DNA of 57,792 nt from Acidobacteriaceae bacterium (GCA_003138515.1 PLGG01000043.1:1519-59310); one strand, 5' to 3'. Positions 26,389-36,608 are shown, counted from the first letter of the stretch. Made by a program: numbers and translations. Notes: generated by a model not told the origin, from the letters alone.

Positions 26389-26958
26389 TTAGTGCCGACT
26401 GCCGCCGCCGCCACCACCTTGATGTCCACCACCAGCACCACCACCGCCTTCATGTCCACCGCCGCCGCCGCCACCGCGAGATCCGCCACCACCGCCGCTT
26501 GGAGCTGCGTGCGAAGCTGGGGCACGGGAAGGTGCGCCTTGCGATTGGCGAGGAGCATTATTACGCGCGACTGGCGCGGAGCCTCCGCTGGAACGCGATA
26601 CATTGGAACGAGAAACGGGAGCGTTGCCGCGAGATTCGCCGCCGCTGGAGCGATAGGACGCGGGGCCAGGTCCGCCGTGGTAGTTTCCTCCGCCCTCGTT
26701 CACAAAGCGATGGCCGCCCCAGCCGTGGCTGTAGCCCCATCCACCCCAGGGGCCCATTCCCAGGAAAATGCCGTTGTAGAAGTAGCCCGGCCCGTAATAG
26801 CCATAGGGCGCGCAAGCATACGGCGCATAGCCGTAGTAGCCATACGCACAGGTTGGCTGCACGCCGATGTCAATCACAAGCTGCGCTTGAGCCGCTGGCG
26901 CCAGGGCCAGGCCGGCAAGCAGTGCTGTTGTACCGAATAGAATTCTGATTCCGCGCAT
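26389..26958 (-). CDS. Exported Gly/Tyr/Ser-rich low-complexity protein
   Basis: The 189-residue protein starts at ATG 26958 with AAGGGGG on the minus strand and signal RGIRILFGTTALLAGLALAPAAQAQ. The mature N-terminus is a Tyr-Gly-Pro-Cys block (YGYYGYAPYACAPYGYYGPG), then a Gly/Trp block, then a Ser/Arg/Ala linker, and finally a tail of poly-Gly with His and Arg. It may be a YXWGXW-like surface or adhesive protein, but I cannot assign a family. The poly-Gly region is GGC/GGT-rich and prone to slippage. Confidence 0.75.
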   Translation of the reverse strand: MRGIRILFGTTALLAGLALAPAAQAQLVIDIGVQPTCAYGYYGYAPYACAPYGYYGPGYFYNGIFLGMGPWGGWGYSHGWGGHRFVNEGGGNYHGGPGPASYRSSGGESRGNAPVSRSNVSRSSGGSAPVARNNAPRQSQGAPSRAPASHAAPSGGGGGSRGGGGGGGHEGGGGAGGGHQGGGGGGSRH

Positions 26959-27415
26959 GTGAGACCCCCTTAAGGTGTCTGCGGTTCCCTCGTTAGGGTG
27001 GGATGCTTTGGCGCCGTTAAGATCAACCCGGCAACAGCAACCTACATAAGGGGTTGTGTCATTACATGAATTCCCATTGCTTGATCGGGGCAATCATTAA
27101 TCTACCCTTACATTCTTCAAACTAATCCCACGCTTGGCGCCAGTCTGAGCAATAGGAACCAAGCATGGGAAACAGTTGCCGGGGCGCCTCGCTGACGGGC
27201 GCCCGGCTATTCGCAATGCTGTTTATCATGGAAAATGCTTGAAGCCGGTATGTGCTGAGTAGCGGGACTGAGTTTGCTCAACCCCGCCACCGTTCGAACA
27301 GTCAGAGCCCGCACGCTTGAGATTCCCCAACCGGCCAATCCCGACTCAACCGATCCCCAGGCTGCTGCCTGGGGATCGATTTCGAGCAAAGTCCCGGCTC
27401 GTTGCTCACTGATCG
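26959..27415. other. Intergenic region holding a hairpin
   Basis: About 450 bases lie between the Gly-rich gene and the receptor remnant. No gene is seen. The notable element is the inverted repeat at 27351-27378. Confidence 0.5.
27351..27378. terminator. 12-bp hairpin downstream of the receptor remnant
   Basis: CGATCCCCAGGC (27351-27362) pairs perfectly with GCCTGGGGATCG (27367-27378) across a TGCT loop. It sits just past the stop of the minus-strand receptor fragment, the expected place for its terminator. There is no clean T-tract on the minus strand. Confidence 0.55.
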
Positions 27416-27919
27416 CTAGAACGTGAGCCGCGCGCCAATCTGCATGATGCGGGGGCTTGAGGCCCCTGTAATCTGACCAAAGCTCGTAGACGAGGGAGCC
27501 TGGCCATCCGTTGCCGGCGGACCACTGAGGCCGGGGTTTCCGAGGCTGACGAGGTTAAAGACGTTGGTGGCTTCGCCGCGGACCTGGAAGGTTATGTTCT
27601 CGGCGAATTGAAAGTCGCGGAACAGTCCGAGATCGACATCGCGGTAACCGGGAGCGCGGATGTAATCGCGCGACACGTTGCCGTCGGCGCCGCCAGGGCC
27701 AATGCCGCCCGCTACGCCGGGGCCGTTGGCGACGAAAGCAGCGGTGTTGAACCACTCAGCCGCCGCCTTGGCGCGTGCACGATGCGGGTCAAGGAACGCG
27801 CCTACTGGAGTCACCGTGTCAAAGTCGGGCCGGTTGTGGCCGTTGCTGTCATCGTTCTTCGTCGAGCTGACCTGCCCCCGATTTCTCAACCATTGATAAC
27901 TGGAGTTTTGGCGAAGCAC
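27416..27919 (-). pseudogene. C-terminal remnant of an Oar-like TonB-dependent receptor
   Basis: The frame encodes 167 residues. The last 110 or so match the end of Oar-type receptors: AAAEWFNTAAFV, APGYRDVDLGLFRDFQFAENITFQVRGEATNVFNLVSLGNP, FGQITGASSPRIMQIGARLTF with the terminal aromatic. Full receptors in this family are about 1,000-1,200 residues, so around 90 percent is missing, including the plug and signal. The N-terminal 45 residues of the frame are not receptor-like, and the TPR gene starts only 70 bases upstream, so it is a deletion remnant. Confidence 0.8.
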
Positions 27920-27987
27920 AGCCTCATTCCATTTGGTTCAGATGTTAGCAAGCAGTCCGGTCATGCAGATCGGTCGTTCGCGTGTGA

Positions 27988-29943
27988 TTATTGCGCCAAA
28001 CCTGTTCGACGAAGAAGATCGGCAAATCGAGGATCGCTGCGGAGCGGATCCAGGCAAGGATCGATATTGAGATTGGTCAAACCTTCGCTGTGTGTTTTAT
28101 ATGCCGCTTCAAGCCAGACAAAGGCATCGTCTTTATCTCCCAATCCGGCATAGACCAGCGCAATTTCATAGCGGCCGATTTCATCTTTGCTGACATGCCG
28201 GATCAACTTGGCGATGATCGCGTGCGCCTCGCGCACGTCGCCCGCTCGCGCATATGCGTTGCCGAGATGACCGAGACCATGGGGCGAATCGCCCTCTTTC
28301 AAGAACTCATTGATCGCTTCCTTGTACATTCCCTTCTCCGCTAAAACGTCGCCTAACAAGAAGGGATCGTCCTGATCCTGGGGACTCTCCTTGATGGTGG
28401 CCCGTGCTTCCTCATAGCGACGCGAAAAATAGTAGGTATACGCTGCGTTCAAGAAGGAACGCGTAGAAAGGGGGTCAAGCTCAAGCCCTCGCCGCGCTTC
28501 AGTAACCGCTTCGGACATTTTGCCCGTTCGTTCAAGATACACTGCGTATCTTTCGTGAATTGGCGCCAAATTCGGATTAAGTTCCAGAGCCCGGTTAAAC
28601 TCCGTGGCTGCCGTCGCCCAGTCCCAATTCAGGTTCATTGCGGCGTTCGCCAGCTCGGCATGACCCTCGGGCAAAGAAGGATCCAGCTTGATGGCTGTAG
28701 CAGCTTCCGCCCGCTGTTTGGAAAAGGCTTCGCTGTAGTCGAGGACACCGTTCTCCCCCAATCGGCCATAACAGCTGGCCAATGCGGCGTGCGCTTGCGC
28801 AAAGTTAGGAGCTATCTGAACTGCGTGCTGGAAATAGCTGAGCGCGCCGTTTTCATCAAGTGCGTTTAAGCGCTGCATTCCCTGAAAATAAAGATCCTCA
28901 GCTTCAGCACCCACAGAAGCTGCAGGCATCCGAAGGGGCCCCTGCCTCGGGACCACATTGGCGCTTACGGCATCTGCAAGCGCCTCTGCCAATTCGTCCT
29001 GAAGGGCAAGGACGTCACCGGTCTCACGCGTATAGCTGTGAGTCCATATGGGATGATCGGTCCTGGCATCGATGAGATCGACAGTGATCCTGACCTGGTT
29101 GCCATCCCTAAGTACGGTGCCCTCCACGACGCTGTCCACCGAAAGTTCCCTGGCAATTTCCGGGAGGGTTTTCTTGGTGCCCTTGTAGCTCATCGACGAG
29201 GTCTTCGAGATTACCTGGAGAGAGGAAACCCGTCCGAGGTCAGCGATCAATTCCTCTGTCATGCCATCAGCGAAGTAATCCTGGCGCGGATCCCCGGAGA
29301 TGTTCTCAAACGGCAAGATCGCGATCGAGCGGATGCTTGTCCGGGCCAGGGAGTTCGACCGCCAGGCACGGAATCCCATATACGCGGCCGATGCCAAGAC
29401 GACAATGGCGAGGGCTGCAGTGGCGAACCGCATCCAGTGCGGTTTTGCTTTTTCTTCGCCGAGAAAGTGACCAGCATCGCCGGGAGGGTCTCCTTCGCGG
29501 TGGCCTACCGCCCTTGGCTGTTGGCCTGAATCACCCTCTGCCTGAAGGGGATGGTCCGCGGGCCTATTCTCCGGTTCAAAGAGAAACCGGGGTACGTACG
29601 TCCCGCTTGGAAGCTCAATGCGCACACCGGGCTTCCCGGATCGTTCGAGGTAGTACAGGGCAAGCTTTTTGCGGACCTCTGTGGCTTTCACACGGACTAC
29701 TGGATCGTTGGCCGTGTCGTAGCCGACAGGCCGATGAAAGAACTCCGCGCCGATCATTCGTTCCCGGAGCAGATCAAGTTCGCCCGCTAAAGCCCGGTTG
29801 ACGAGTAAGGTCAAAAAATCCTGGGCGCGCCTACTCGAGGCGAATTCATGGCTTTGCAGGACTTCTTTCAGGTGGTCGCGAACCTGTTCAATCTTCGATG
29901 GATCGAGAACCTGCGACATCGAAGCTGTGTCAAGGTGCGCCAT
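27988..29943 (-). CDS. Membrane TPR protein with N-terminal acidobacterial regulator domain and FlgO/TolB-like domain
   Basis: The protein is 651 residues. Residues about 1-115 (LKEVLQSHEFASSRRAQDFLTLLVNRALAG, VRVKATEVRKKLALYYLE, LPSGTYVPRF) form a winged-helix-like cytosolic domain seen in acidobacterial regulators. One transmembrane helix is at about 172-192. IRSIAILPFENISGDPRQDYFADGMTEELIADL starts the TolB-N/FlgO-like domain often annotated as adenylate cyclase, although no cyclase catalytic residues are seen. TPR repeats fill the rest to the C-terminus (AQAHAALASCYGRLGE, LPEGHAELANAAMNLN, APIHERYAVYLERTGK). It is divergent from the Oar-like receptor, so it probably senses an external cue and regulates that locus. 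An ATG at 29919 is an alternative start. Confidence 0.85.
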   Translation of the reverse strand: MAHLDTASMSQVLDPSKIEQVRDHLKEVLQSHEFASSRRAQDFLTLLVNRALAGELDLLRERMIGAEFFHRPVGYDTANDPVVRVKATEVRKKLALYYLERSGKPGVRIELPSGTYVPRFLFEPENRPADHPLQAEGDSGQQPRAVGHREGDPPGDAGHFLGEEKAKPHWMRFATAALAIVVLASAAYMGFRAWRSNSLARTSIRSIAILPFENISGDPRQDYFADGMTEELIADLGRVSSLQVISKTSSMSYKGTKKTLPEIARELSVDSVVEGTVLRDGNQVRITVDLIDARTDHPIWTHSYTRETGDVLALQDELAEALADAVSANVVPRQGPLRMPAASVGAEAEDLYFQGMQRLNALDENGALSYFQHAVQIAPNFAQAHAALASCYGRLGENGVLDYSEAFSKQRAEAATAIKLDPSLPEGHAELANAAMNLNWDWATAATEFNRALELNPNLAPIHERYAVYLERTGKMSEAVTEARRGLELDPLSTRSFLNAAYTYYFSRRYEEARATIKESPQDQDDPFLLGDVLAEKGMYKEAINEFLKEGDSPHGLGHLGNAYARAGDVREAHAIIAKLIRHVSKDEIGRYEIALVYAGLGDKDDAFVWLEAAYKTHSEGLTNLNIDPCLDPLRSDPRFADLLRRTGLAQ

Positions 29944-30326
29944 TTGACCTTAAGACTTGTTCGACCGACATTCTAGCACAGCAAACGGTTCCGCTCTCCA
30001 GGCGCGTGCAGCAAGGTTGCGTTGTGCTTAATCGCATGTCAATAAAAGGTTTAGAATCATGGCCGCCGCCAACATACTGTTTAATACATTGCGAAACCAT
30101 CTTGCGCGGGAGTCCAATCGCTTGAAATTCAGGTGGGTATTGGTACGGAAGCGTGAAAGCGTTTACTTATCCAGGACCCACATCCGATGCAGGGCTCAGT
30201 TTGAGTTCACAAATCGAGACGTGTCTGTCGGTACACGAGGAATCCATGCCCTTCGGCAAAGCACGGGCAATGGGAGCGTTCTATCAGGTGACAGGCGCCG
30301 ATGAGGCGCAAGACTTAGGAGGAAAG
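29944..30326. other. Divergent promoter region between the TPR regulator and the receptor
   Basis: About 380 bases with no gene I would call. A plus-strand frame is open from 30153 into the receptor, but AGGAGG directly before 30327 and the signal peptide place the true start there. This is the likely regulatory region for both genes. No operator was identified. Confidence 0.5.
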
Positions 30327-33300
30327 ATGACACGCATTTCGTTATGGTTGATCGCGTTCCTGTGTATTCTCGCGACAATCGGTTTGAATGCACAAACGAC
30401 AACTGGCACCATCTTGGGGCAAGTTTCAGATCCGCAAGGCGCAGCCATCCCCAATGTGCTTGTCACGGTAACCAATACGCTTACTGGAGAGACTCATTCC
30501 ATCACAGCCGATGCGCAGGGTTCGTATGTGATTCCTCACCTGCCGGTAGGCGTGTATCGGGTTGAAACCCTAACGGCCGGCTTCAAACGCTCGGTGCAGG
30601 ATGGCGTAACCCTTACGGTAAACGAAGATAAGCGCGTTGATCTCGCGTTGCAGATCGGCAGCACCTCCCAGTCTGTCGAGGTCCATGCGGACACCACGGA
30701 AGTGAATACCTACACGCCGGAGTTGGGGAACGTGATCGGCACTCAGACGGTGACCGATCTCCCGCTCAATGGAAGAAACGTTTACAACCTTCTCGTTTCC
30801 CTTCCGGGCGTCTCCACCATCAATGCCGAAGTTGTGCCATCCCGCAACAACAGCACCTTTGTTGTCAACGGTGGCCGAGGGACCTCGAACTCATGTTTCG
30901 TCGATGGTGGCTTTAACAACGATATTTGGCGCAACCAGTGCAGCACACCGCCCAATCCCGATGCAATTCAGGAAGTTCAGCTCCTGAGTTCCAGCAGCGA
31001 CGTCGAATTCGGCCGTTTGCCCGGATCGTTCATGAACATGATCACAAAATCCGGGACCAATTCGTACCACGGAAGCGCGTACGACTACCTGCGGAACAAT
31101 GACCTGGATGCCATTCCCGATTTTCTGACCAGCGTGCCCGTTCTCAAGCAAAACCAATTCGGTTTTTCGATAGGCGGACCGGCACTTCCGGCATTGAAGA
31201 ACAAGGTCCTTCTATTCGGCTCCTGGGAAGAACTCAAGATCAAACAGAGCCAATACATCTATTCGGTTGGTGTGCCGACGGCGGCTGAAAAGACGGGAAA
31301 TTTCTCTTCGGCGTCGGACGCGGGTTTATTCAGTTCAAGCTGGTTGGCGAACCCAGTTGCTCCGACACCGGTAACCTCCAGCTCAACAAGCGTATCCCTG
31401 GCTCCGATTTCCAGCTTTTCACTCGCTCACCTCCCTACGAACCCCGTAGCCGTGGCGATCGCCAATGACATACCGCTTGGCAATAATCCGGATGGGACGC
31501 TCACCGTGGGCGCAGGAGCGCCCGACAATGTGTGGCAGTACCTGCTCAAAGGCGATTACCTCGAAACCAGCAAGCAAAAATGGTCAGCAAGCTGGTTCCA
31601 GGTTCATTCCGTGCAAACCAACCCCTTTCCAGACTGGCCATGGGGCGGCGGATTGCCGGGATTCGGTGGCCGCCAGGACGGCGCATTCCAACACAACCTG
31701 GTTGTGAATCACACCTGGACCCCGACTTCCAATTTCATCAATGAAGCCAGGTTCAACCTGTTTCACCGTGATACGCCATGGCAAATCACCAGCGGCAAAA
31801 CGCTCGAATCTTATGGAATGAACTTTGTCCAGGGAGCTGTCACAGATGGCGACGATCCCAATCCGGTCGGACCGCGCATGTTCATCACGGGCAGGTTTGA
31901 TGCCGGGGCATGGGACGCTAATGGCCACGATCACACGATTGGCGGCTCCGATACAGTCATGTGGATCAAAGGCAGGCACAACCTCAAGCTGGGTTCATTC
32001 GTGATGTGGGGCTACTACGCTGAGAACGGAGCCAGCGCAGGCGGAGGACAGATCGACGATACTGGCAACCTTAGCGGGAACCCCATGGCCGACTTCATGA
32101 TGGGCTACATGTCGGATTTTCCCGAGGACAGCGGAGATCACCCAGACGAAAGCACCAAGTACTGGCACAGCTATGCGCAGGATACCTGGAAGATCGCACC
32201 GCGGCTCACGTTGACCTATGGATTGCGTTACGAAGTGACCACTCCCCTGGTTTGGACTGTTAATTACGTTTCATCGTTCAAAGAAGGACAGCAATCCACG
32301 GTGTATCCCACCGCCCCGAAGGGCCTCCTGTTCTACGGCGACCAGGGCGTGTACCGCGCGGGCAGACAAAGCGACAACATGAACTTTGCCCCCAGACTGG
32401 GACTGGCCTTCGATCCATTCGGCGACGGCAAAACCTCAGTTCGCGCTGGATATGGAGTCTACTTCGAGTCGGCCTACGGCGACGGCCTCCGCGCTCCGCA
32501 GCCGTTTGTCCTGTCGGTCGACGTTACCCCCGCACTGAGCATGTCAAACCCATGGCTCAGCTTTACGAACGGAACCAATCCTTTCCCGTTTACACCACCC
32601 AAAGCCGGAGCAACCAATTACACGTTTACCCTTCCGCAGTCGCCCATTGTCTTTGCCACTGCCGGCGCAAACGTGGATGGCCACGCAATTAAGCCTGCGA
32701 CTAGACCGTGGATCAACCAACTGGACCTGAGTGTGCAGCGCGACTTAGCCAGAGGTATGACCCTGCAGGTGGCTTACGTGGGAACTATTTCGCGCAAGTT
32801 GACAGACAACGTCGACCAAAATTACCCGATCTATGAAACCGATCCCATAACCAATCAGCCGGCCTCAGCGTCGAACTTCAACGACCGGCGTCCCTATATG
32901 CCTAGCGCATTTACGGCAGTTGGAACGTATGAAACAGGTTACAACGGAAGCTACAATGCTTTGCAGGTTGCGTTGACGCAAAACACAAGGCATGGTTTGA
33001 ACTTTAATGCGAACTATACGTGGGCCAAGGGCCTCGACCTGGTTTCCAGTGACAATTACAACGGAGGGCTCGGTTTTACTTCCTCCCTTAACCCCGGGCT
33101 GGACAAGGGACCCAGCGATGGGCTGGCGAAGAGCATTTTGAACTTCTCCGGCACTTATCAGGTACCCAAGTTCCAGAACCTGGGCAACGTTGCCAACGCC
33201 TTGGTCAGCGGTTGGGAGGCGAACACCATTTTCCGCCTTCACAGCGGAACCCCGGTGAACGTGACCTCGGACGTGGACACCAACATGGATGGAGTCAGCG

Positions 33301-33656
33301 GCGACCGGCCCAACCGCACGGCTGGCAAGTCGCTCTATACCTCTGGAAGCAGGGCGCAAAGAATTCAGCAATGGTTCAACCCTGCAGCCTTCCAGGCGGC
33401 GCCTGCCGGACAAAATGGAAATCTTGAGCGGAATTTTCTCACCGGACCTAGATTTGTGAACGCCGATGTTTCCTTCTTCAGGGTCTTTCCGATCTACGAA
33501 GAACACAAGATCCAGTTCCGTGCCGAGTTATTCGATGCCTTCAACCACGGGAATCTCAATAATCCCGTATCCGACCTGTTGAATCCCAATGTCGGACAGA
33601 TTCAATCGGCAGTGGCTGCGCGTGTCGTGCAGTTCGGTCTCCACTACTCCTTCTGA
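30327..33656 (+). CDS. TonB-dependent receptor, Oar-like, with carboxypeptidase-regulatory-like domain
   Basis: The 1,109-residue outer-membrane transporter has signal RISLWLIAFLCILATIGLNAQ. Residues about 25-105 are a CarboxypepD_reg-like beta sandwich (GTILGQVSDPQGAAIPNVLVTVTNTLTGE). The plug domain contains VTDLPLNGRNVYNLLVSLPG and VDGGFNNDIW, and the barrel ends FGLHYSF with the C-terminal aromatic. This Oar-type receptor is expanded in Acidobacteria and presumably imports oligosaccharides or other large substrates using TonB. AGGAGG at 30318-30323 fixes the start. GH43-like, TPR and CRTAC1 genes follow, suggesting a carbohydrate-uptake locus. Confidence 0.93.
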   Translation: MTRISLWLIAFLCILATIGLNAQTTTGTILGQVSDPQGAAIPNVLVTVTNTLTGETHSITADAQGSYVIPHLPVGVYRVETLTAGFKRSVQDGVTLTVNEDKRVDLALQIGSTSQSVEVHADTTEVNTYTPELGNVIGTQTVTDLPLNGRNVYNLLVSLPGVSTINAEVVPSRNNSTFVVNGGRGTSNSCFVDGGFNNDIWRNQCSTPPNPDAIQEVQLLSSSSDVEFGRLPGSFMNMITKSGTNSYHGSAYDYLRNNDLDAIPDFLTSVPVLKQNQFGFSIGGPALPALKNKVLLFGSWEELKIKQSQYIYSVGVPTAAEKTGNFSSASDAGLFSSSWLANPVAPTPVTSSSTSVSLAPISSFSLAHLPTNPVAVAIANDIPLGNNPDGTLTVGAGAPDNVWQYLLKGDYLETSKQKWSASWFQVHSVQTNPFPDWPWGGGLPGFGGRQDGAFQHNLVVNHTWTPTSNFINEARFNLFHRDTPWQITSGKTLESYGMNFVQGAVTDGDDPNPVGPRMFITGRFDAGAWDANGHDHTIGGSDTVMWIKGRHNLKLGSFVMWGYYAENGASAGGGQIDDTGNLSGNPMADFMMGYMSDFPEDSGDHPDESTKYWHSYAQDTWKIAPRLTLTYGLRYEVTTPLVWTVNYVSSFKEGQQSTVYPTAPKGLLFYGDQGVYRAGRQSDNMNFAPRLGLAFDPFGDGKTSVRAGYGVYFESAYGDGLRAPQPFVLSVDVTPALSMSNPWLSFTNGTNPFPFTPPKAGATNYTFTLPQSPIVFATAGANVDGHAIKPATRPWINQLDLSVQRDLARGMTLQVAYVGTISRKLTDNVDQNYPIYETDPITNQPASASNFNDRRPYMPSAFTAVGTYETGYNGSYNALQVALTQNTRHGLNFNANYTWAKGLDLVSSDNYNGGLGFTSSLNPGLDKGPSDGLAKSILNFSGTYQVPKFQNLGNVANALVSGWEANTIFRLHSGTPVNVTSDVDTNMDGVSGDRPNRTAGKSLYTSGSRAQRIQQWFNPAAFQAAPAGQNGNLERNFLTGPRFVNADVSFFRVFPIYEEHKIQFRAELFDAFNHGNLNNPVSDLLNPNVGQIQSAVAARVVQFGLHYSF

Positions 33657-33672
33657 AACCTTGCTCCGGGCT

Positions 33673-33699
33673 GGCAGCTCATCTTCTAGGTGAGCTGCC
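33673..33699 (+). terminator. Hairpin after the receptor gene
   Basis: GGCAGCTCA (33673-33681) and TGAGCTGCC (33691-33699) pair perfectly around a 9-base loop, 17 bases after the receptor stop. It supports starting the next gene downstream of it rather than at 33690. The tail is not T-rich. Confidence 0.55.
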
Positions 33700-33749
33700 G
33701 CCCCGGAACTATTTACTTGGCCGATCGAAGAGGGGCCGTGGCTAGATTT

Positions 33750-34808
33750 ATGCGGAATAGCAAGTTTGGTCTAACTATTCATTGCGCAGTCAATTCACTC
33801 TTTGTTTGCCTCCTGATCGCGGGATTTTCTGCGCTATCGACGGCAAGCGATTCCATCACATCGGATTCGCCCAAAGCGGCGCCCAAGCCTCTATATCGCG
33901 ACCCAGTCCACGATGGCGCCGCGGATCCTGCCTTAATCTGGAATCGCGGCGCAAAGAAATGGATGATCTTTTACACAAACCGCCGCGCCGATCTTCCCGG
34001 TTCCGGTAAGAACGACGTCAGATGGGTACACGGTACGCAGATTGGCGTCACCGAGTCTGCAGATGGCGGAACAACTTGGACGTACGTGGGAACGGCGAAG
34101 CTTCCTTACGGCAAGGCCGATTACACGTTCTGGGCGCCTTACCTGCTGTGGGATCGCGGCCTATATCACATGTATGTCGTGGTTGTACCGGGTACCTTCA
34201 GCAACTGGGATGCTCCACGCGACATTGTTCATTTTACGAGTAGGGATCTAACTCAATGGAAATTTGCGGCGAAGCTGAAGCTACCTTCAGATCGGGTGAT
34301 CGATCCATACATTTTGAGGCTCGACAACGGCGCCTGGCGCATTTGGTATAAGGATGAGCGCGATCACGGCTTAATTCACTATGCCGACAGCCCCGATCTG
34401 TACAAGTGGACACCGGTTGGCGAGGCGATCAACGACCGGCCAAGCGAAGGCCCCATCGTTTTTCGATGGAAGAACGAGATCTGGCTGATCGTAGATGCGT
34501 GGGACGGGCTGGGAGTATACAGATCCACCGATGCCCTGCACTGGGTCCGCCAAAAAGAGAATCTACTGGCTGGCGCGGGGCGTTTCCCGACGGATCGATC
34601 TGAGGGTCATCACGGCGATGTGGTGGTGAGCGGCGGCCGCGCATTCCTCTTCTATTTCGTCCAACTGAAAGGGGAGGACATGAAGCCAGGCGATCCTGAT
34701 TCGGCGCACCGATCGGCGCTGCAGGTAGTGGAACTGGATGAGCAAAACGGAGAGCTTAGGGCAGACCGCGATAAACCCACATTCGTGTCGTTGCAGCCAG
34801 GTTCTTGA
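33750..34808 (+). CDS. Exported five-bladed beta-propeller glycoside hydrolase (GH43-like)
   Basis: The 352-residue protein has a Sec signal (LTIHCAVNSLFVCLLIAGFSALSTAS). The propeller carries candidate catalytic carboxylates of the GH43/GH117-like clan: Asp in YRDPVHDGAADPALIW, Asp in RVIDPYILRLD and Glu in PSEGPIVFRW. It also has the usual WAPYLLWDRGLYHMYVVVV and SRDLTQWK blade motifs. It should hydrolyse arabinose-, xylose- or galactose-type linkages, but the substrate cannot be read out. The ATG 33750 is preferred; a GTG at 33738 close to AGAGGGG is possible. It follows the receptor and its terminator hairpin. Confidence 0.85.
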   Translation: MRNSKFGLTIHCAVNSLFVCLLIAGFSALSTASDSITSDSPKAAPKPLYRDPVHDGAADPALIWNRGAKKWMIFYTNRRADLPGSGKNDVRWVHGTQIGVTESADGGTTWTYVGTAKLPYGKADYTFWAPYLLWDRGLYHMYVVVVPGTFSNWDAPRDIVHFTSRDLTQWKFAAKLKLPSDRVIDPYILRLDNGAWRIWYKDERDHGLIHYADSPDLYKWTPVGEAINDRPSEGPIVFRWKNEIWLIVDAWDGLGVYRSTDALHWVRQKENLLAGAGRFPTDRSEGHHGDVVVSGGRAFLFYFVQLKGEDMKPGDPDSAHRSALQVVELDEQNGELRADRDKPTFVSLQPGS

Positions 34809-34952
34809 TACTGTCAGTAGGGCAGCGGCCCAGCGAGTCGCCGAAACCAGCCCGGATTCGATGCATCCTCTATCCTGGTTGATGCCATGAATTGCAGAAG
34901 GCGCCATGTCGCCTGGCACTTCAGTCTAGCGAGTCTCTGTGCTGAAGGGACG

Positions 34953-36608
34953 ATGGCGAAGTTGTGCCTCCGAACCGCATTTCTATTCATGCTGGCGGCA
35001 GCGCTGCTTGCGGATGCGGCCTGCTTTTTTGCGCAGCAGCCGGCGAGGCCTGCCGGAGCAGCGCTCGTCGCGCGGCTGAACCGCGCAATGGCGCTTGCCG
35101 AGCAAGGACACGTGCAACAAGCGTTGACGCTGGCAGAACAGCTCGTCGTCGAACATCCAGACTTTGTGCCAGCGCTCAAATTGCAAGGAGCGCTTCTCGA
35201 AGAGGAGGGGCGCGCGTCCGAGGCCGAGCAGGTTTACCGAAAAGTTCTGCAACTGTCTCCGAACGACGCCAGCCTACTCTTCAAGCTGGGAACGAACCGG
35301 CTCGCGGCCAGCGACAACACCGAAGCTGCATCCTTCTTTGTCCGCTATCTGCGCTTGACTCCCGGCGACGGAGTTGCATTCTTTTATTTGGCGCAAGCTT
35401 ATCATTTGAGCGGCCAACAGGATCTTGCTTTGAAGGCGTCACGGCGTTCGGCGGAACTTCTTCCTGGCAAAGCCGAGATTCTTCAGGAATACGGTGAGAT
35501 CCTCTGTGCAACACGGGACCCGCAAACCGGCATAAAACAGCTTTTGAAGGCGCATCAACTCGATCCGGCTTTACGGAAAATCGACTTCGATATTGCTCTG
35601 GCGTATTACGACGAGACGGATTATGCCGAGACGGTCCGTTACACTCGGCAAGCGGTGCAAGCCGAACCGGCAGATCTCGACGCCTTGCGACTCCTGTCGG
35701 AAGCCCATGTCGAGTTGTCTCAATGGCAGCACGCGCAGGCTGTCTTCGAAAAGATTCTGGCATTACAGAAAGACGATCCACCGGCTCTGCTGGGCGCGGC
35801 GCATTGCCTGCTCGAGCTGAAGCAGTTCGAGAAGGCCATTGCGACGCTTCATCGCGTGTTAGAGCTCGATCCCAGCCAGGCCATCGCGCACTTCTATATG
35901 TCTCGTGCCCTTTTGGGATTGGGCCGAACAGATGATGCGCGTCACGAAGCCGAAATCTATCGGCTCATGGACCAAATGTCGATCGCTCCACCCACGCTGG
36001 GATCGGAGGGCGGCAAGACCCAGTGGGACCGAGCGAAACAGTTACTGCGAGAGGGGCACGAAGCAGAAGCTCTCAGCGCCTTCCAGGATGGGGTAAACGC
36101 ACCTGCCGCTTCCCTTGCGGACGCATATGTTCTTGCCGGATCTGTTTACCTTTCCATAGACCGGGAGGAGGCCGGTGTGCGCGCCTTGCGTCAGGCTTTG
36201 GAGATTAAGCCGACTGTGCGCGGCGCCCACACGTACCTGGGGTTGAACGATCTGCAGCAGGGGCGATTGATAGAAGCTGAATCGGAGTTCGAGGCCGAGC
36301 TTGCGGGCGACCCCAATTACCTCACCGCGCTTGCCGGACTTGGCGAGGTCCGCTACAGACAGCAACGCTGGCCTGAAGCTGCCGGCCTGCTGCTCAAATC
36401 ACGGACGAAGATTCCCGCACAGCTCTATAAGCTTTGCGACGCACTCTTCAGATCTGGAAGGGTGCAAGAGGCGGATGCAACCGCTGAGGTCCTGGCCGGA
36501 TACGCAGCGAACGACCGCAGCCAGATGCAAGCTCTCGTCGATCTTCTCCACCGGCAAGGCGAAACTGCGCTCGCCTCGAAGATAGCCGCCATGATCAAGC
36601 CAGAGTAA
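34953..36608 (+). CDS. Exported tetratricopeptide-repeat protein
   Basis: The 551-residue protein has a signal peptide (LCLRTAFLFMLAAALLADAACFF) followed by about 12 TPR units. Examples are RAMALAEQGHVQQALTLAEQLV, AEQVYRKVLQLSPNDASLLFKLGTNRL and QQDLALKASRRSAELLPGKAEILQEYGEIL, with the canonical W/L/G/Y...A...P spacing. TPRs are protein-binding scaffolds. It is 6 bases from the convergent CRTAC1 gene, a pairing frequent in Acidobacteria, so the two may act together. The start has GAAGGGA at 34944-34950. Confidence 0.87.
   Translation: MAKLCLRTAFLFMLAAALLADAACFFAQQPARPAGAALVARLNRAMALAEQGHVQQALTLAEQLVVEHPDFVPALKLQGALLEEEGRASEAEQVYRKVLQLSPNDASLLFKLGTNRLAASDNTEAASFFVRYLRLTPGDGVAFFYLAQAYHLSGQQDLALKASRRSAELLPGKAEILQEYGEILCATRDPQTGIKQLLKAHQLDPALRKIDFDIALAYYDETDYAETVRYTRQAVQAEPADLDALRLLSEAHVELSQWQHAQAVFEKILALQKDDPPALLGAAHCLLELKQFEKAIATLHRVLELDPSQAIAHFYMSRALLGLGRTDDARHEAEIYRLMDQMSIAPPTLGSEGGKTQWDRAKQLLREGHEAEALSAFQDGVNAPAASLADAYVLAGSVYLSIDREEAGVRALRQALEIKPTVRGAHTYLGLNDLQQGRLIEAESEFEAELAGDPNYLTALAGLGEVRYRQQRWPEAAGLLLKSRTKIPAQLYKLCDALFRSGRVQEADATAEVLAGYAANDRSQMQALVDLLHRQGETALASKIAAMIKPE

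Noticed and set aside
26389..26600. Microsatellite-like CCGCCACC repeats
   Set aside because: They encode the poly-Gly tail of a minus-strand exported protein; no independent repeat element is needed.
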